Shown here: positions 1 through 8,146 of the stretch, one piece after another
How positions within the stretch are numbered: position 1 is the first letter of the stretch
Layout of the letters: every line of letters starts with the position of its first letter
Source: Isoptericola chiayiensis
GTDB lineage: Bacteria > Actinomycetota > Actinomycetes > Actinomycetales > Cellulomonadaceae
Assembly (NCBI RefSeq): GCF_013149805.1
Contig: NZ_JABEZT010000003.1
Span: 434,001-498,000, forward strand
DNA length: 64,000 nt
Direction of reading: 5' to 3'
Notes under the pieces: generated by a model
Databases searched by the model: none
What the model was told of the DNA's origin: nothing
The model's input: only the letters and a program-made list of their open reading frames with translations
Translations under genes and position numbers: made by a program

Positions 1-410
1 GCGACCCGCTCGGCACGGCCCGGGTGGTGCGGCCGGGCACGGACGTCACCCTGGTCGCCTACGGTCCGACGGTCGCCACCGTGCTGTCCGCGGCCGAGGC
101 GCTGGCCGCCGAGGGCACCAGCGCCGAGGTCGTCGACCTGCGGTCGGTGTCCCCGCTGGACGTGCCCACCGTGGCCGACTCGGTGCGCCGCACCGGACGC
201 TGCGTCGTCGTGCACGAGGCGCCCACGTTCCTCGGGTCGGGCGCCGAGCTGGCGGCCCGCCTGAGCGAGGTTTGCTTCTACTCCCTCGAGTCGCCCGTGC
301 TGCGGGTCGGCGGGTACCACGCCCCCTACCCGGTGGCGAAGCTCGAGCACGAGTACCTGCCGAGCGTCGACCGCGTCCTGGACGCCGTCGACCGCGCCCT
401 GGCCCACTGA
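1..410 (+). CDS. 2-oxoacid dehydrogenase E1 component, beta subunit (C-terminal part)
   Basis: This is the 3' end of a gene that starts before the window; the frame is open from base 3. The visible 135 or so residues match the C-terminal transketolase domain of pyruvate or branched-chain 2-oxoacid dehydrogenase E1 beta, including the stretches DVTLVAYGPTV, AEVVDLRSVSPLD and YHAPYPVAKLEHEYLPS. In this family the beta subunit pairs with E1 alpha to decarboxylate the 2-oxoacid with thiamine diphosphate. The E2 gene begins 24 bp downstream on the same strand, so the two form an operon. I cannot tell the pyruvate from the branched-chain enzyme with this fragment. Confidence 0.93.
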   Translation, partial: DPLGTARVVRPGTDVTLVAYGPTVATVLSAAEALAAEGTSAEVVDLRSVSPLDVPTVADSVRRTGRCVVVHEAPTFLGSGAELAARLSEVCFYSLESPVLRVGGYHAPYPVAKLEHEYLPSVDRVLDAVDRALAH

Positions 411-434
411 CCCGTCCTGACCCGGAGGCTTGAG

Positions 435-1946
435 ATGAGCACCCAGCGCTTCCCCCTGCCGGACGTCGGCGAGGGGCTGACCGAGGCCGAGATCGTCGAG
501 TGGAAGGTCGCCGTCGGCGACACCGTCGCGGTCAACCAGGTGATCGTGGAGATCGAGACGGCCAAGTCCCTCGTGGAGCTGCCCTCCCCGTGGGCGGGCA
601 CCGTGACGGCGTTGCTCGCCGAGGAGGGCACCACCGTCGACGTCGGCGCACCGATCCTCGAGATCGGCGACGGCGCCGCCGGGGCCGGTGAGCCGGAGCC
701 GACCGGATCGGGGTCCGCCGCGTCGGGGGCGGCCGCGTCGGAACCGGCCGCGACCGACGGCGAGTCGTCCGGGTCCGTGCTGGTCGGGTACGGCACGTCC
801 GACGCCGGGGCGAGCGGTCGCCGTCGACGCCGCCGGGGAGCTGCCGACGCCGGTGCCGCGGCGCCGAGCGCTGCAGCACCTGCGGTGCCCGCGGCGCCGG
901 AGGCCCCGGCAGCGCCCGAACCTCCGGCACCCGCCCCGACGCCGCAGCCGGCTCCGGCGCCCGAGCCCGAGCGGATCGCCCGGGCGATGGTCAGCGTGCC
1001 CGCGGCGTCCGCCCCGGAGGACGCGCCGTCGTCGTCCCGCGTGCGGGTGCTGGCCAAGCCTCCGGTGCGCAAGCTCGCGAAGGACCTCGGCGTCGACCTC
1101 GCCTCGGTGCATCCCACGGGACCGGGCGGGATCGTCACCCGCGAGGACGTGACCGCGCACGCCGCCTCGGCCGAGCCACGGGCCCTGGCCACCTACCCGG
1201 ACGACGACCAGCCGTGGCTCGCGTCGGGCAGCGTCTCCGACGACGGCCGCACCACCCGCGTACCGGTCAAGAGCGTCCGCAAGCGCACCGCCGAGGCGAT
1301 GGTGGCGAGCGCGTTCACCGCCCCGCACGTCACCGTCTTCCACACCGTCGACGTCACGCGGACCATGAAGCTCGTCGAACGGCTCAAGGGCGACCGGGAC
1401 TTCGCCGACGTGCGGGTCACGCCGCTGCTGATAGCCGCCAAGGCCGCGCTGCTGGCGATCAAGCGGCACCCGGAGATCAACGCCGCGTGGGACGACGCCG
1501 CCCAGGAGATCGTCTACCACCACTACGTCAACCTGGGGATCGCCGCCGCCACGCCGCGCGGGCTCGTCGTCCCCAACGTCAAGGACGCCCACCGGCTCGA
1601 GCTGCTCGGCCTGGCCGAGGCCCTCGGGGAGCTCACCGCGACGGCGCGGGCCGGCCGGACCACGCCGGCCGCCATGTCGGGCGGCACGTTCACGATCACC
1701 AACGTGGGCGTGTTCGGCATCGACACCGGTACCCCGATCCTCAACCCGGGCGAGGCCGGCATCCTCGCGTTCGGGGCGATCCGGCAGCAGCCCTGGGTGC
1801 ACCGGGGCAAGATCAAGCCGCGCTGGGTCACCCAGCTCGCGCTGAGCTTCGACCACCGTCTCGTCGACGGCGCGCTCGGCTCGCAGTTCCTCGCCGACGT
1901 CGCCAAGGTGCTGGAGGACCCCGCGCACGGGCTCGTCTGGGGCTGA
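435..1946 (+). CDS. Dihydrolipoamide acyltransferase (E2) of a 2-oxoacid dehydrogenase complex
   Basis: This enzyme transfers the acyl group from E1 to CoA on a swinging lipoyl arm. Domains in order: one lipoyl domain (residues 1-80) with the lipoyl lysine K44 in ETAKS, a long Ala/Pro/Glu-rich flexible linker (about 85-200), a peripheral subunit-binding domain (VRKLAKDLGVDL, about 212-245), and the catalytic core to residue 503. The active-site motif DHRLVDG gives H474 and D478. The start is supported by GGAGG six bases upstream of the ATG. It follows E1 beta in one operon. A single lipoyl domain and the neighbouring separate E1 beta favour a branched-chain-type complex, but pyruvate specificity is not excluded. 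Confidence 0.95.
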   Translation: MSTQRFPLPDVGEGLTEAEIVEWKVAVGDTVAVNQVIVEIETAKSLVELPSPWAGTVTALLAEEGTTVDVGAPILEIGDGAAGAGEPEPTGSGSAASGAAASEPAATDGESSGSVLVGYGTSDAGASGRRRRRRGAADAGAAAPSAAAPAVPAAPEAPAAPEPPAPAPTPQPAPAPEPERIARAMVSVPAASAPEDAPSSSRVRVLAKPPVRKLAKDLGVDLASVHPTGPGGIVTREDVTAHAASAEPRALATYPDDDQPWLASGSVSDDGRTTRVPVKSVRKRTAEAMVASAFTAPHVTVFHTVDVTRTMKLVERLKGDRDFADVRVTPLLIAAKAALLAIKRHPEINAAWDDAAQEIVYHHYVNLGIAAATPRGLVVPNVKDAHRLELLGLAEALGELTATARAGRTTPAAMSGGTFTITNVGVFGIDTGTPILNPGEAGILAFGAIRQQPWVHRGKIKPRWVTQLALSFDHRLVDGALGSQFLADVAKVLEDPAHGLVWG

Positions 1947-1973
1947 GCCGCCGGATTACTTTCCCTCCCGCTG

Positions 1974-2044
1974 CCGAGATCGACGTACCCGTACCGAGAT
2001 CGACGTACGGAACGTCGATCTCGGTACGGGTACGTCGATCTCGG
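1974..2044. terminator. 71-bp perfect inverted repeat downstream of the E2 gene
   Basis: The arms 1974-2006 and 2012-2044 are perfect 33-bp reverse complements around a 5-nt loop (acgga). Each arm carries the word CCGAGATCGACGTAC twice, so the element is also a nested direct repeat. It lies 27 bp after the E2 stop and about 65 bp before the promoter of the next gene. Its position and stability suggest a terminator, although no T-tract follows; it could equally be a member of a dispersed repeat family. Confidence 0.75.
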
Positions 2045-2109
2045 CGGCAGGGGCGAGTGGGGCGGCGCGTGTCACACCCCGCCGGGACGGGACCGCGCCG
2101 CACGCCGCC

Positions 2110-2115
2110 TACCCT
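2110..2115 (+). promoter_or_regulatory. -10 hexamer of a probable leaderless promoter
   Basis: TACCCT stands 7 nt before the GTG at 2123 and there is no Shine-Dalgarno sequence. An mRNA starting at or next to the GTG is the simplest reading, and it decides between the two in-frame GTG codons (2117 and 2123). Confidence 0.6.
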
Positions 2116-2122
2116 GGTGGAC

Positions 2123-4231
2123 GTGACCGCGCCCGCCCGTCCGACGACCTCCCGCGCCGCGGCGACCGCACGTCGCCCCTGGTGGCTGGTCGCCGCCGGA
2201 CCGGGCGCCGTCGTCGTCGCCGTGCTGGCCCTGCTCCTGGCGGGTATGTACTCCGACGCGTTCGCCCCGCTGGGCACGTTCTCCGACCCGGGCGCGCTGG
2301 TGCGCTGGGGGCTCCCGGTCAGCACCGTGCTGGCGGAGGTGAGCCTGTCGGTGACGTTCGGCGGGCTGTTCGCGGTCTCCTTCTGGCTCCCGCCGGGTCG
2401 GCAGCGCGACCGGGTGCTGTTCGTGGCGGGCTGGGCGTCGAGCGCCTGGGCGGTCGCCACGGTGGTCCAGCTCGTCCTCAACTACTCCTACGTCTCCGCA
2501 ATCGCGCCGAGCGCCAGCAACTTCGGCCAGGGGCTGTGGCAGTTCGTCCAGGACGTCGAGCTGGGGCAGATCAGCGTGTGGACGATCGCCCTGGCGGCGG
2601 TGACCTCGGCGTTGGCACTGGGCGTGCGCGGGCCGGTGGGCGCCCTGTGGACGGCGCTGCTGCCGTTCGCGGCACTGGCCCTGCAGTCCACGACCGGGCA
2701 CGCGGCCGGTGCCGTGAACCACGACCTGGCCGTCGGCGCGATGCTGCTGCACATCGGCCCGGCCGCCCTGTGGGTCGGCGGGCTGGCAGCGCTGCTCGTC
2801 GTCGTGCTCACGCGGTCCGACGGCGGCACGGGCGCGGGCAGCGGCGGTGCGCGCGGGCGAGCAGCCGCCTCGGACGGGCGGGAGGTCGCGGCGACGGCGG
2901 TGGCCCGCTTCTCCCCGGTGGCCGCCTGGTGCTTCGCCCTGGTGGGGATCTCCGGCGTGCTCAGCGCGCTGGTCCGGGTGGCGCACCTCGACGACCTGTT
3001 CACCCGGTACGGCGTGCTGCTGCAGGTCAAGATGCTGCTGCTGCTGGTGCTCGGCGCGCTGGGCTGGGCGCACCGCCGGTGGATCGTGGGCCGACTGACC
3101 CGCGATGCCGAGCCGGTGCGGCGGCTGTTCTGGCAGCTCCTCGCGGTCGAGGTGCTGGTCATCGGTGCGGTCTCGGGCGTCGCGGTGGGTCTCGGCTCGA
3201 CCGCGCCGCCCGTCCCGGACGAGGTCCCGGTGGACGCCTCGCCCGCCTACCAGCTCACCGGCTACCCGCTGCCGCCCGAGAACACCGTGGACCGCTACTT
3301 CACCGAGTGGGCGTTCGACCCCCTGTTCACGGTCGCCTGCCTGGCCGGCATCGGCGTCTACGTGGCCTGGGTGCTGCGGCTGCGCCGGCGGGGGGACCGG
3401 TGGCCGGTGGGGCGCACGATCTCCTGGGTCGCCGGGCTGCTGGTCATGCTGTGGGTGACCAACGGCGGGCCCGCCGTGTACGGCCACGTGGTCTTCTCGG
3501 GGCACATGGTCCAGCACATGATCCTGGCCATGGTGATCCCGCTGCTCCTGGTCCTCGCGGCACCGGTGACGATGCTCCTGCGTGCCGTGCCGACCCGGAA
3601 GGACGGGTCGCGGGGACCGCGCGAGTGGGTGCTCGCGCTGGTGCACTCGCGCGTCGGGTCGTTCGTGGCCCGGCCGGTCGTGGCCGCCGTGATCTTCGCC
3701 GGCGGCATGATCGCCTTCTACTTCACGCCCGTGTTCGAGTGGGCGCTGAGCAACCACGCCGGCCACGTGTGGATGACGCTGCACTTCACGCTGGCGGGCT
3801 ACCTGTTCGCCAACGCGCTCATCGGCATCGACCCCGGCCCGCAGCGCCCCCCGTACCCGCAGCGCCTGCTGCTGCTCTTCGGGACCATGGTGTTCCACGC
3901 GTTCTTCGGCGTGGTGCTCACCACGGGCACCTCCCTGCTGGTGGCGGACTGGTTCGGGAACATGGGCCGGCCGTGGGGGTTGTCCGCCATCGACGACCAG
4001 CAGCTCGGCGGCGCGATCGCCTGGGGCATCGGCGAGCTGCCCACGCTGGTGCTCGCCGTCGTCGTCGGTGTGCAGTGGTCGCGGTCCGACGAGCGCGAGG
4101 CGCGCCGCCGCGACCGCAAGGCCGAGCGGGACGACGACGCCGAGCTGCGCGCGTACAACGCGATGCTCGCCGAGATGGCTGAGCGCGACGGGTCGAGCCC
4201 CGGGCGGGACCCCCGCGACCCGCAGCGATGA
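2123..4231 (+). CDS. CopD / CtaG (caa3 oxidase assembly) fusion membrane protein
   Basis: This protein of about 702 residues is almost entirely transmembrane. The N-terminal half carries a CopD copper-resistance domain; the segment YGVLLQVKMLLLLVLGALGW is typical. The C-terminal half (from about residue 370) is a CtaG-type cytochrome c oxidase assembly domain, with HMVQHMILAMVIPLLLVL and further His-rich helices. The two are joined through a Gly/Ala-rich loop near residue 235 and end in a charged cytoplasmic tail. Such fusions are common in actinobacteria and are thought to move or hold copper for oxidase maturation. The start is the GTG 7 nt after a TACCCT hexamer; GTG 2117 is an alternative. 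It stands alone between the E2 gene and a DUF4287 gene. Confidence 0.9.
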   Translation: MTAPARPTTSRAAATARRPWWLVAAGPGAVVVAVLALLLAGMYSDAFAPLGTFSDPGALVRWGLPVSTVLAEVSLSVTFGGLFAVSFWLPPGRQRDRVLFVAGWASSAWAVATVVQLVLNYSYVSAIAPSASNFGQGLWQFVQDVELGQISVWTIALAAVTSALALGVRGPVGALWTALLPFAALALQSTTGHAAGAVNHDLAVGAMLLHIGPAALWVGGLAALLVVVLTRSDGGTGAGSGGARGRAAASDGREVAATAVARFSPVAAWCFALVGISGVLSALVRVAHLDDLFTRYGVLLQVKMLLLLVLGALGWAHRRWIVGRLTRDAEPVRRLFWQLLAVEVLVIGAVSGVAVGLGSTAPPVPDEVPVDASPAYQLTGYPLPPENTVDRYFTEWAFDPLFTVACLAGIGVYVAWVLRLRRRGDRWPVGRTISWVAGLLVMLWVTNGGPAVYGHVVFSGHMVQHMILAMVIPLLLVLAAPVTMLLRAVPTRKDGSRGPREWVLALVHSRVGSFVARPVVAAVIFAGGMIAFYFTPVFEWALSNHAGHVWMTLHFTLAGYLFANALIGIDPGPQRPPYPQRLLLLFGTMVFHAFFGVVLTTGTSLLVADWFGNMGRPWGLSAIDDQQLGGAIAWGIGELPTLVLAVVVGVQWSRSDEREARRRDRKAERDDDAELRAYNAMLAEMAERDGSSPGRDPRDPQR

Positions 4232-4313
4232 GTTCGGCCGGGCACCGCCGTCGTACCTGGTGACGCCGCCCAGCAGCTCGGCAGGACGCGGCGCGGACCG
4301 GAAAGGTGACGCG

Positions 4314-4610
4314 ATGTCGTTCCAGGCCTACCTCGACGCCGTCGAGAAGAAGACGGGCAGGACCCCGCGAGCGCTGCTCGAGGAGGCGACGGCCCACGGC
4401 TTCGGACCGGGGACCAGGGCGGCGCCGATCCTCGAGTGGCTGCAGGCCGACTACGGTCTCGGCCGCGGGCACGGCATGGCGATGGTGCACGTCATCACCA
4501 AGGGCCCGCAGATCGACGCCAAGCACGTCGGCAGCACGGGCACGCACCGGGACGCGTCGGACACCCTGTGGCTCGACGGCGCCGCGACCCGGCCCGCACC
4601 GGCGGGCTGA
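4314..4610 (+). CDS. DUF4287 domain protein
   Basis: This small soluble protein of 98 residues opens with SFQAYLDAVEKKTGRTPRAL, the usual start of DUF4287 proteins. The later segment GLGRGHGMAMVHVI matches the second conserved block of that family. The start is supported by GAAAGG shortly upstream. No function is established for the family. It lies 82 bp after the CopD/CtaG gene and meets the FAD oxidoreductase gene end to end, with only 7 bp between the stops. Confidence 0.85.
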   Translation: MSFQAYLDAVEKKTGRTPRALLEEATAHGFGPGTRAAPILEWLQADYGLGRGHGMAMVHVITKGPQIDAKHVGSTGTHRDASDTLWLDGAATRPAPAG

Positions 4611-4617
4611 GGACCCC

Positions 4618-5781
4618 TCAGAACAGCCCGTCGAGCACCCGCGGCGCCAGGCCGAGCGCCGTCGTCGTGGCCAGGCCGTCCGCCACCGTCACCGTCCGCA
4701 CCCCCGGCAGCGGGTCCGTCACCAGGAACGGCTCCCGCGGACCCGGACCCGGGGTCCGCACCACCTCCGGGACCGTCCAGCGGCCCAGCACCTCCAGGTC
4801 GCCGGCACCCAGCAGACCCGCGGCCTCCTCCAGCAGGAGCCCGTCCACCGCCTCCGACCGGCCCGGCTCGTCCGCCGGCGCCCGACCGTCACCCAGCACC
4901 AGCGAGCCGTCTGGCTGGGACACCAGGGTCACGTGCACGTCGGCGGCGAGCAGGTCCGGTCGGGTGCCGCGCAGGCGCTCGCGGACGTCACCCAGGGAGC
5001 GCGAGTGCGCGAACGCGTCGTCGCGCAGCAGCGTGCCCGGTCCCACGAGCACCGGGCCGTCGGGCCCGTGGTGCCCGCCGTCGTCCACCGGGGCGGCGAC
5101 GCGCAGCAGCTGCCGGTCCACCGGCACCAGCCGTGACCCGACGTCCCAGAACAGGCGGCCGACGTGGTGCCCGACGGCGACCACCACCCGCTTGGCCACG
5201 ACCTCGCCCCGGGTGGTGCGCACCAGGGTGCACCCGCTGCCGGCGTCGAAGGTCTGGGCGGTCGCCTGCCACGCCACGGACGCCTGGGGGCGGCCGTCGA
5301 GCCAGTCCGCGACGCCGACCAGCGCGGACACCGGGTGCAGCCGCAGGTCCAGCGGCAGCAGCGCCCCGCCGACGGTGTCGGTGGTCCCGGTGCGGTCCCG
5401 CACGCCGCGGGCGTCGAGCAGCTCGGCGTCGCCGGCGCGCGCCGCGACCAGGTCGTCCAGGACGGCGAGCTCGTCGGCGTGCCGCGCGACGACGACGGCC
5501 CCGGACTCGCGCACCCCGAACCCCGCCTCGCGGCCCAGCTTGAGCCAGCGTTCGCGGGCGGCCAGCGCGCAGGCCAGGGCGGTCGAGTCCTGGGTGGTGA
5601 CGGCGATGTGCCCGCCCCGGCGGGCGGTGCCGCCGGCGGGCCGGGCGTCGGCGTCGACGACGAGCACGGACAGGCCGCGGGCGTTCGCCTCGACGGCGTG
5701 CGCGAGCCCCACCGCCCCGGCACCCACGACCACCAGATCGACCTTGGCGGGCAGGGGCGGCAGAGCGGTGTCGCGGTTCAC
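4618..5781 (-). CDS. FAD-dependent oxidoreductase of the D-amino-acid-oxidase superfamily
   Basis: The 387-residue protein opens with a Rossmann FAD-binding fingerprint, VDLVVVGAGAVGLAHAVEA, followed by the second-strand acid in LVVDADARPAGG. A DAO-type substrate domain follows. The layout and N-terminal wording (GAGAVGLAHAVEA, then ARPAGGTARRGGHI) recall the TIGR03364 oxidoreductases, but no partner genes such as a phosphonate hydrolase are next to it, so the substrate is open. The start is the GTG at 5781, where a CAGATT hexamer stands 6 nt upstream. Its 3' end abuts the convergent DUF4287 gene. Confidence 0.85.
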   Translation of the reverse strand: MNRDTALPPLPAKVDLVVVGAGAVGLAHAVEANARGLSVLVVDADARPAGGTARRGGHIAVTTQDSTALACALAARERWLKLGREAGFGVRESGAVVVARHADELAVLDDLVAARAGDAELLDARGVRDRTGTTDTVGGALLPLDLRLHPVSALVGVADWLDGRPQASVAWQATAQTFDAGSGCTLVRTTRGEVVAKRVVVAVGHHVGRLFWDVGSRLVPVDRQLLRVAAPVDDGGHHGPDGPVLVGPGTLLRDDAFAHSRSLGDVRERLRGTRPDLLAADVHVTLVSQPDGSLVLGDGRAPADEPGRSEAVDGLLLEEAAGLLGAGDLEVLGRWTVPEVVRTPGPGPREPFLVTDPLPGVRTVTVADGLATTTALGLAPRVLDGLF

Positions 5782-5931
5782 GACCAGAATCTGCCTGAGC
5801 CCGGCAGGCCTGTTCAAGGCGGAGATGGCCGACCGACGAGGTGTTCGGGCACTGTTCACCTGGGGTTCGGCGGAGCGTTCCGTGGGCGTCGCACCGGACC
5901 TCGGAGGGGTGCCTTGTGGTAGACCCGAGCC

Positions 5932-8058
5932 ATGACCCAGGATTCCTCCGCGCCCACCCCGCGCACGCCCTTCGACGACCTCGACGACTACATCGGGCTG
6001 GGCCGGCTCGGCGGCCTCGCGCTGAGCGGTGACGGTCGCCGCCTCGTGACGACCGTGCAGTCCCTCGACGCCGAGCGGACGGGTTACGTCTCGGCGCTGT
6101 GGGAGGTGGACCCGGCGGGCGAGCTCCCGGCCCGTCGCCTCACGCGCAGCGCGAAGGGCGAGGCCGCTGCCGTGTTCTCCGCGAGCGGAGACCTGCTGTT
6201 CACCTCGGCACGCCCGGACCCGGAGTCGTCCGGCAAGGACGAGCCGAAGGCGGCGCTGTGGTCGCTGCCGGCCGCCGGCGGGGAGGCCCGGGTGCTGGCG
6301 ACGGCACCCGGCGGACTGGGCGGCATCCTCGCCGCCCGGGACGCCGACACCGTCTCGGTCGCGGCGTCGGTGCTGCCGTCCGCGGACGGCCTGGAGGCGG
6401 ACGCCGCGCTGCGCGAGACCCGTGATGACCGCAAGGTGAACGCCATCTGGCACACCGGCTACCCGGTGCGGCACTGGGACCACGACCTGGGCCCGGACGC
6501 GCCGCGCCGGTTCGTGCTGGGCACGGACGAGGTGGCCGAGGGCGAGCGGGCCGACCTGCACCAGCTCACCGGTCCCGGCCCGCAGCTCGTGGAGCACGGC
6601 GCGGCGCTGTCCCCGGACGGGGCCACGCTGGTCACGACGTGGGCGGTCGCGGACCCGGGTGCCGCGCGCCGCGAGATCCTCGTGGCGATCGACACCGCCA
6701 CCGGCGAGCGCCGCACGCTGGTCGACGACCCGGACGCCGAGATCGGCTCCCCGAAGGTCTCCCCGGACGGCCGGTGGGTCGCCTACGTCACCTCGACGAT
6801 CACCACGCCGACCGACCCGCCCGTGGTGCGCGCGGGCCTCGTGGCCCTCGACGGGTCGGGCGCCCCCGAGGTGCTGGCCGACGACTGGGACCGCTGGCCG
6901 GGCTCCCTGACGTGGCTGCCGTCGTCGGACGGGCTGCTCGTCACGGCGGACGACGACGGTCGCGGCCCGGTCTTCCTGCTCACGTTCGACGGCGGTCCCG
7001 GCGAGGGGCCGGTGACCGTGGAGCGGGTGACCGCCGACGACGCCGTGCTCACGGACGTCTGCGTGGCGCCCGACGCCTCGGCGGTGTACGCGCTGCGCAG
7101 CTCCTACGCGGCGCCGGCCGAGCCCGTGCGGGTCGACCTGGCGGCGTTCGTCGCGTCCGGGCCTGCGGGGGAGCGCGAGCCGGTACCCGCCGTCGTGCTG
7201 CCGTCGCCGGCCGCGGCACCCGAGCTGCCGGGCTCCCTGACGGAGGTGGAGACCGTCGCCGCCGACGGGGCCCGTGTGCGGGCCTGGCTGGCGCTGCCCG
7301 CCGGTGCCTCGCCGTCGGACCCGGCGCCGCTGCTGCTGTGGATCCACGGCGGGCCGCTGGGCTCGTGGAACGCCTGGTCGTGGCGGTGGAACCCGTGGCT
7401 GATGGTGGCCCGCGGGTACGCCGTGCTGCTGCCGGACCCTGCGCTGTCGACCGGGTACGGGCAGGAGTTCGTCCGCCGCGGGTGGGGTGCCTGGGGCGAC
7501 GCGCCGTTCACCGACCTCATGGCGATCACGGACGCCGCCGAGGCGCGCGACGACGTCGACGCCTCGCGGACGGCCGCGATGGGCGGCTCGTTCGGCGGGT
7601 ACATGGCCAACTGGGTCGCCGGGCACACCGACCGGTTCCGCGCGATCGTCACGCACGCGTCGCTGTGGGCGCTGGACGGGTTCGGTCCCACCACGGACCA
7701 CGCCTACTACTGGGGCCGTGAGATGACCCCGGAGATGAACGAAGCGCACAGCCCGCACCGGTTCGTCGGCGACATCCGCACCCCGATGCTGGTGATCCAC
7801 GGCGACAAGGACTACCGGGTGCCGATCGGCGAGGGCCTGCGGCTGTGGCGCGAGCTGCTGGCCGACTCGGGGCTGCCGGCCGCCGACGACGGCACGACGG
7901 TGCACCGGTTCCTGTACTTCCCCGACGAGAACCACTGGATCCTGACCCCGCAGCACGCCAAGGTCTGGTACGCGGGGGTGCTGGCGTTCCTGGCCGAGCA
8001 CGTCCTCGAGGTGCCGGACGGCGAGGGCGACCGGGTGCTGCCCGACGTGCTGGGCTGA
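5932..8058 (+). CDS. S9 family serine peptidase (prolyl oligopeptidase / acylaminoacyl-peptidase type)
   Basis: This cytosolic peptidase of 708 residues has an N-terminal beta-propeller (about 20-420) with WD-like segments and a C-terminal alpha/beta-hydrolase domain. The catalytic triad is visible as S553 in GGSFGGYM, D627 in HGDKDYRVP and H668 in DENHW. LLLWIHGGP marks the oxyanion region. There is no signal peptide. In this family the propeller limits access to short peptides. The ATG is 6 nt after a TAGACC hexamer without a ribosome binding site, suggesting a leaderless message. It is divergent from the FAD oxidoreductase gene, with 150 bp between the two starts. Confidence 0.94.
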   Translation: MTQDSSAPTPRTPFDDLDDYIGLGRLGGLALSGDGRRLVTTVQSLDAERTGYVSALWEVDPAGELPARRLTRSAKGEAAAVFSASGDLLFTSARPDPESSGKDEPKAALWSLPAAGGEARVLATAPGGLGGILAARDADTVSVAASVLPSADGLEADAALRETRDDRKVNAIWHTGYPVRHWDHDLGPDAPRRFVLGTDEVAEGERADLHQLTGPGPQLVEHGAALSPDGATLVTTWAVADPGAARREILVAIDTATGERRTLVDDPDAEIGSPKVSPDGRWVAYVTSTITTPTDPPVVRAGLVALDGSGAPEVLADDWDRWPGSLTWLPSSDGLLVTADDDGRGPVFLLTFDGGPGEGPVTVERVTADDAVLTDVCVAPDASAVYALRSSYAAPAEPVRVDLAAFVASGPAGEREPVPAVVLPSPAAAPELPGSLTEVETVAADGARVRAWLALPAGASPSDPAPLLLWIHGGPLGSWNAWSWRWNPWLMVARGYAVLLPDPALSTGYGQEFVRRGWGAWGDAPFTDLMAITDAAEARDDVDASRTAAMGGSFGGYMANWVAGHTDRFRAIVTHASLWALDGFGPTTDHAYYWGREMTPEMNEAHSPHRFVGDIRTPMLVIHGDKDYRVPIGEGLRLWRELLADSGLPAADDGTTVHRFLYFPDENHWILTPQHAKVWYAGVLAFLAEHVLEVPDGEGDRVLPDVLG

Positions 8059-8078
8059 GCTCCGGGCGGAGCGGTGTG

Positions 8079-8117
8079 CAGATGAGCGCGCCGCTCCGCT
8101 CATCTGTTACGCTCATG
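8079..8117 (+). promoter_or_regulatory. Operator for the polyol regulator before the dehydrogenase gene
   Basis: CAGATGAGCG (8079-8088) and CGCTCATCTG (8097-8106) form a perfect 10-bp inverted repeat with an 8-bp spacer; a further half-site CGCTCATG ends at 8117. The same 10-mer CAGATGAGCG recurs at 10691-10700 in front of the transporter operon. A TACGCT hexamer (8108-8113) just downstream may be the -10 box. The SorC-family regulator gene next to the transporter is the natural candidate to bind here. Confidence 0.7.
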
Positions 8118-8146
8118 CTCCCGACCCGACGGAGCAAGGACGCGCC

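Noticed and set aside
4618-8103. Extension of the FAD oxidoreductase to 1161 codons
   Set aside because: The additional upstream frame is antisense to the S9 peptidase; the FAD-binding fold starts within a few codons of the GTG at 5781.
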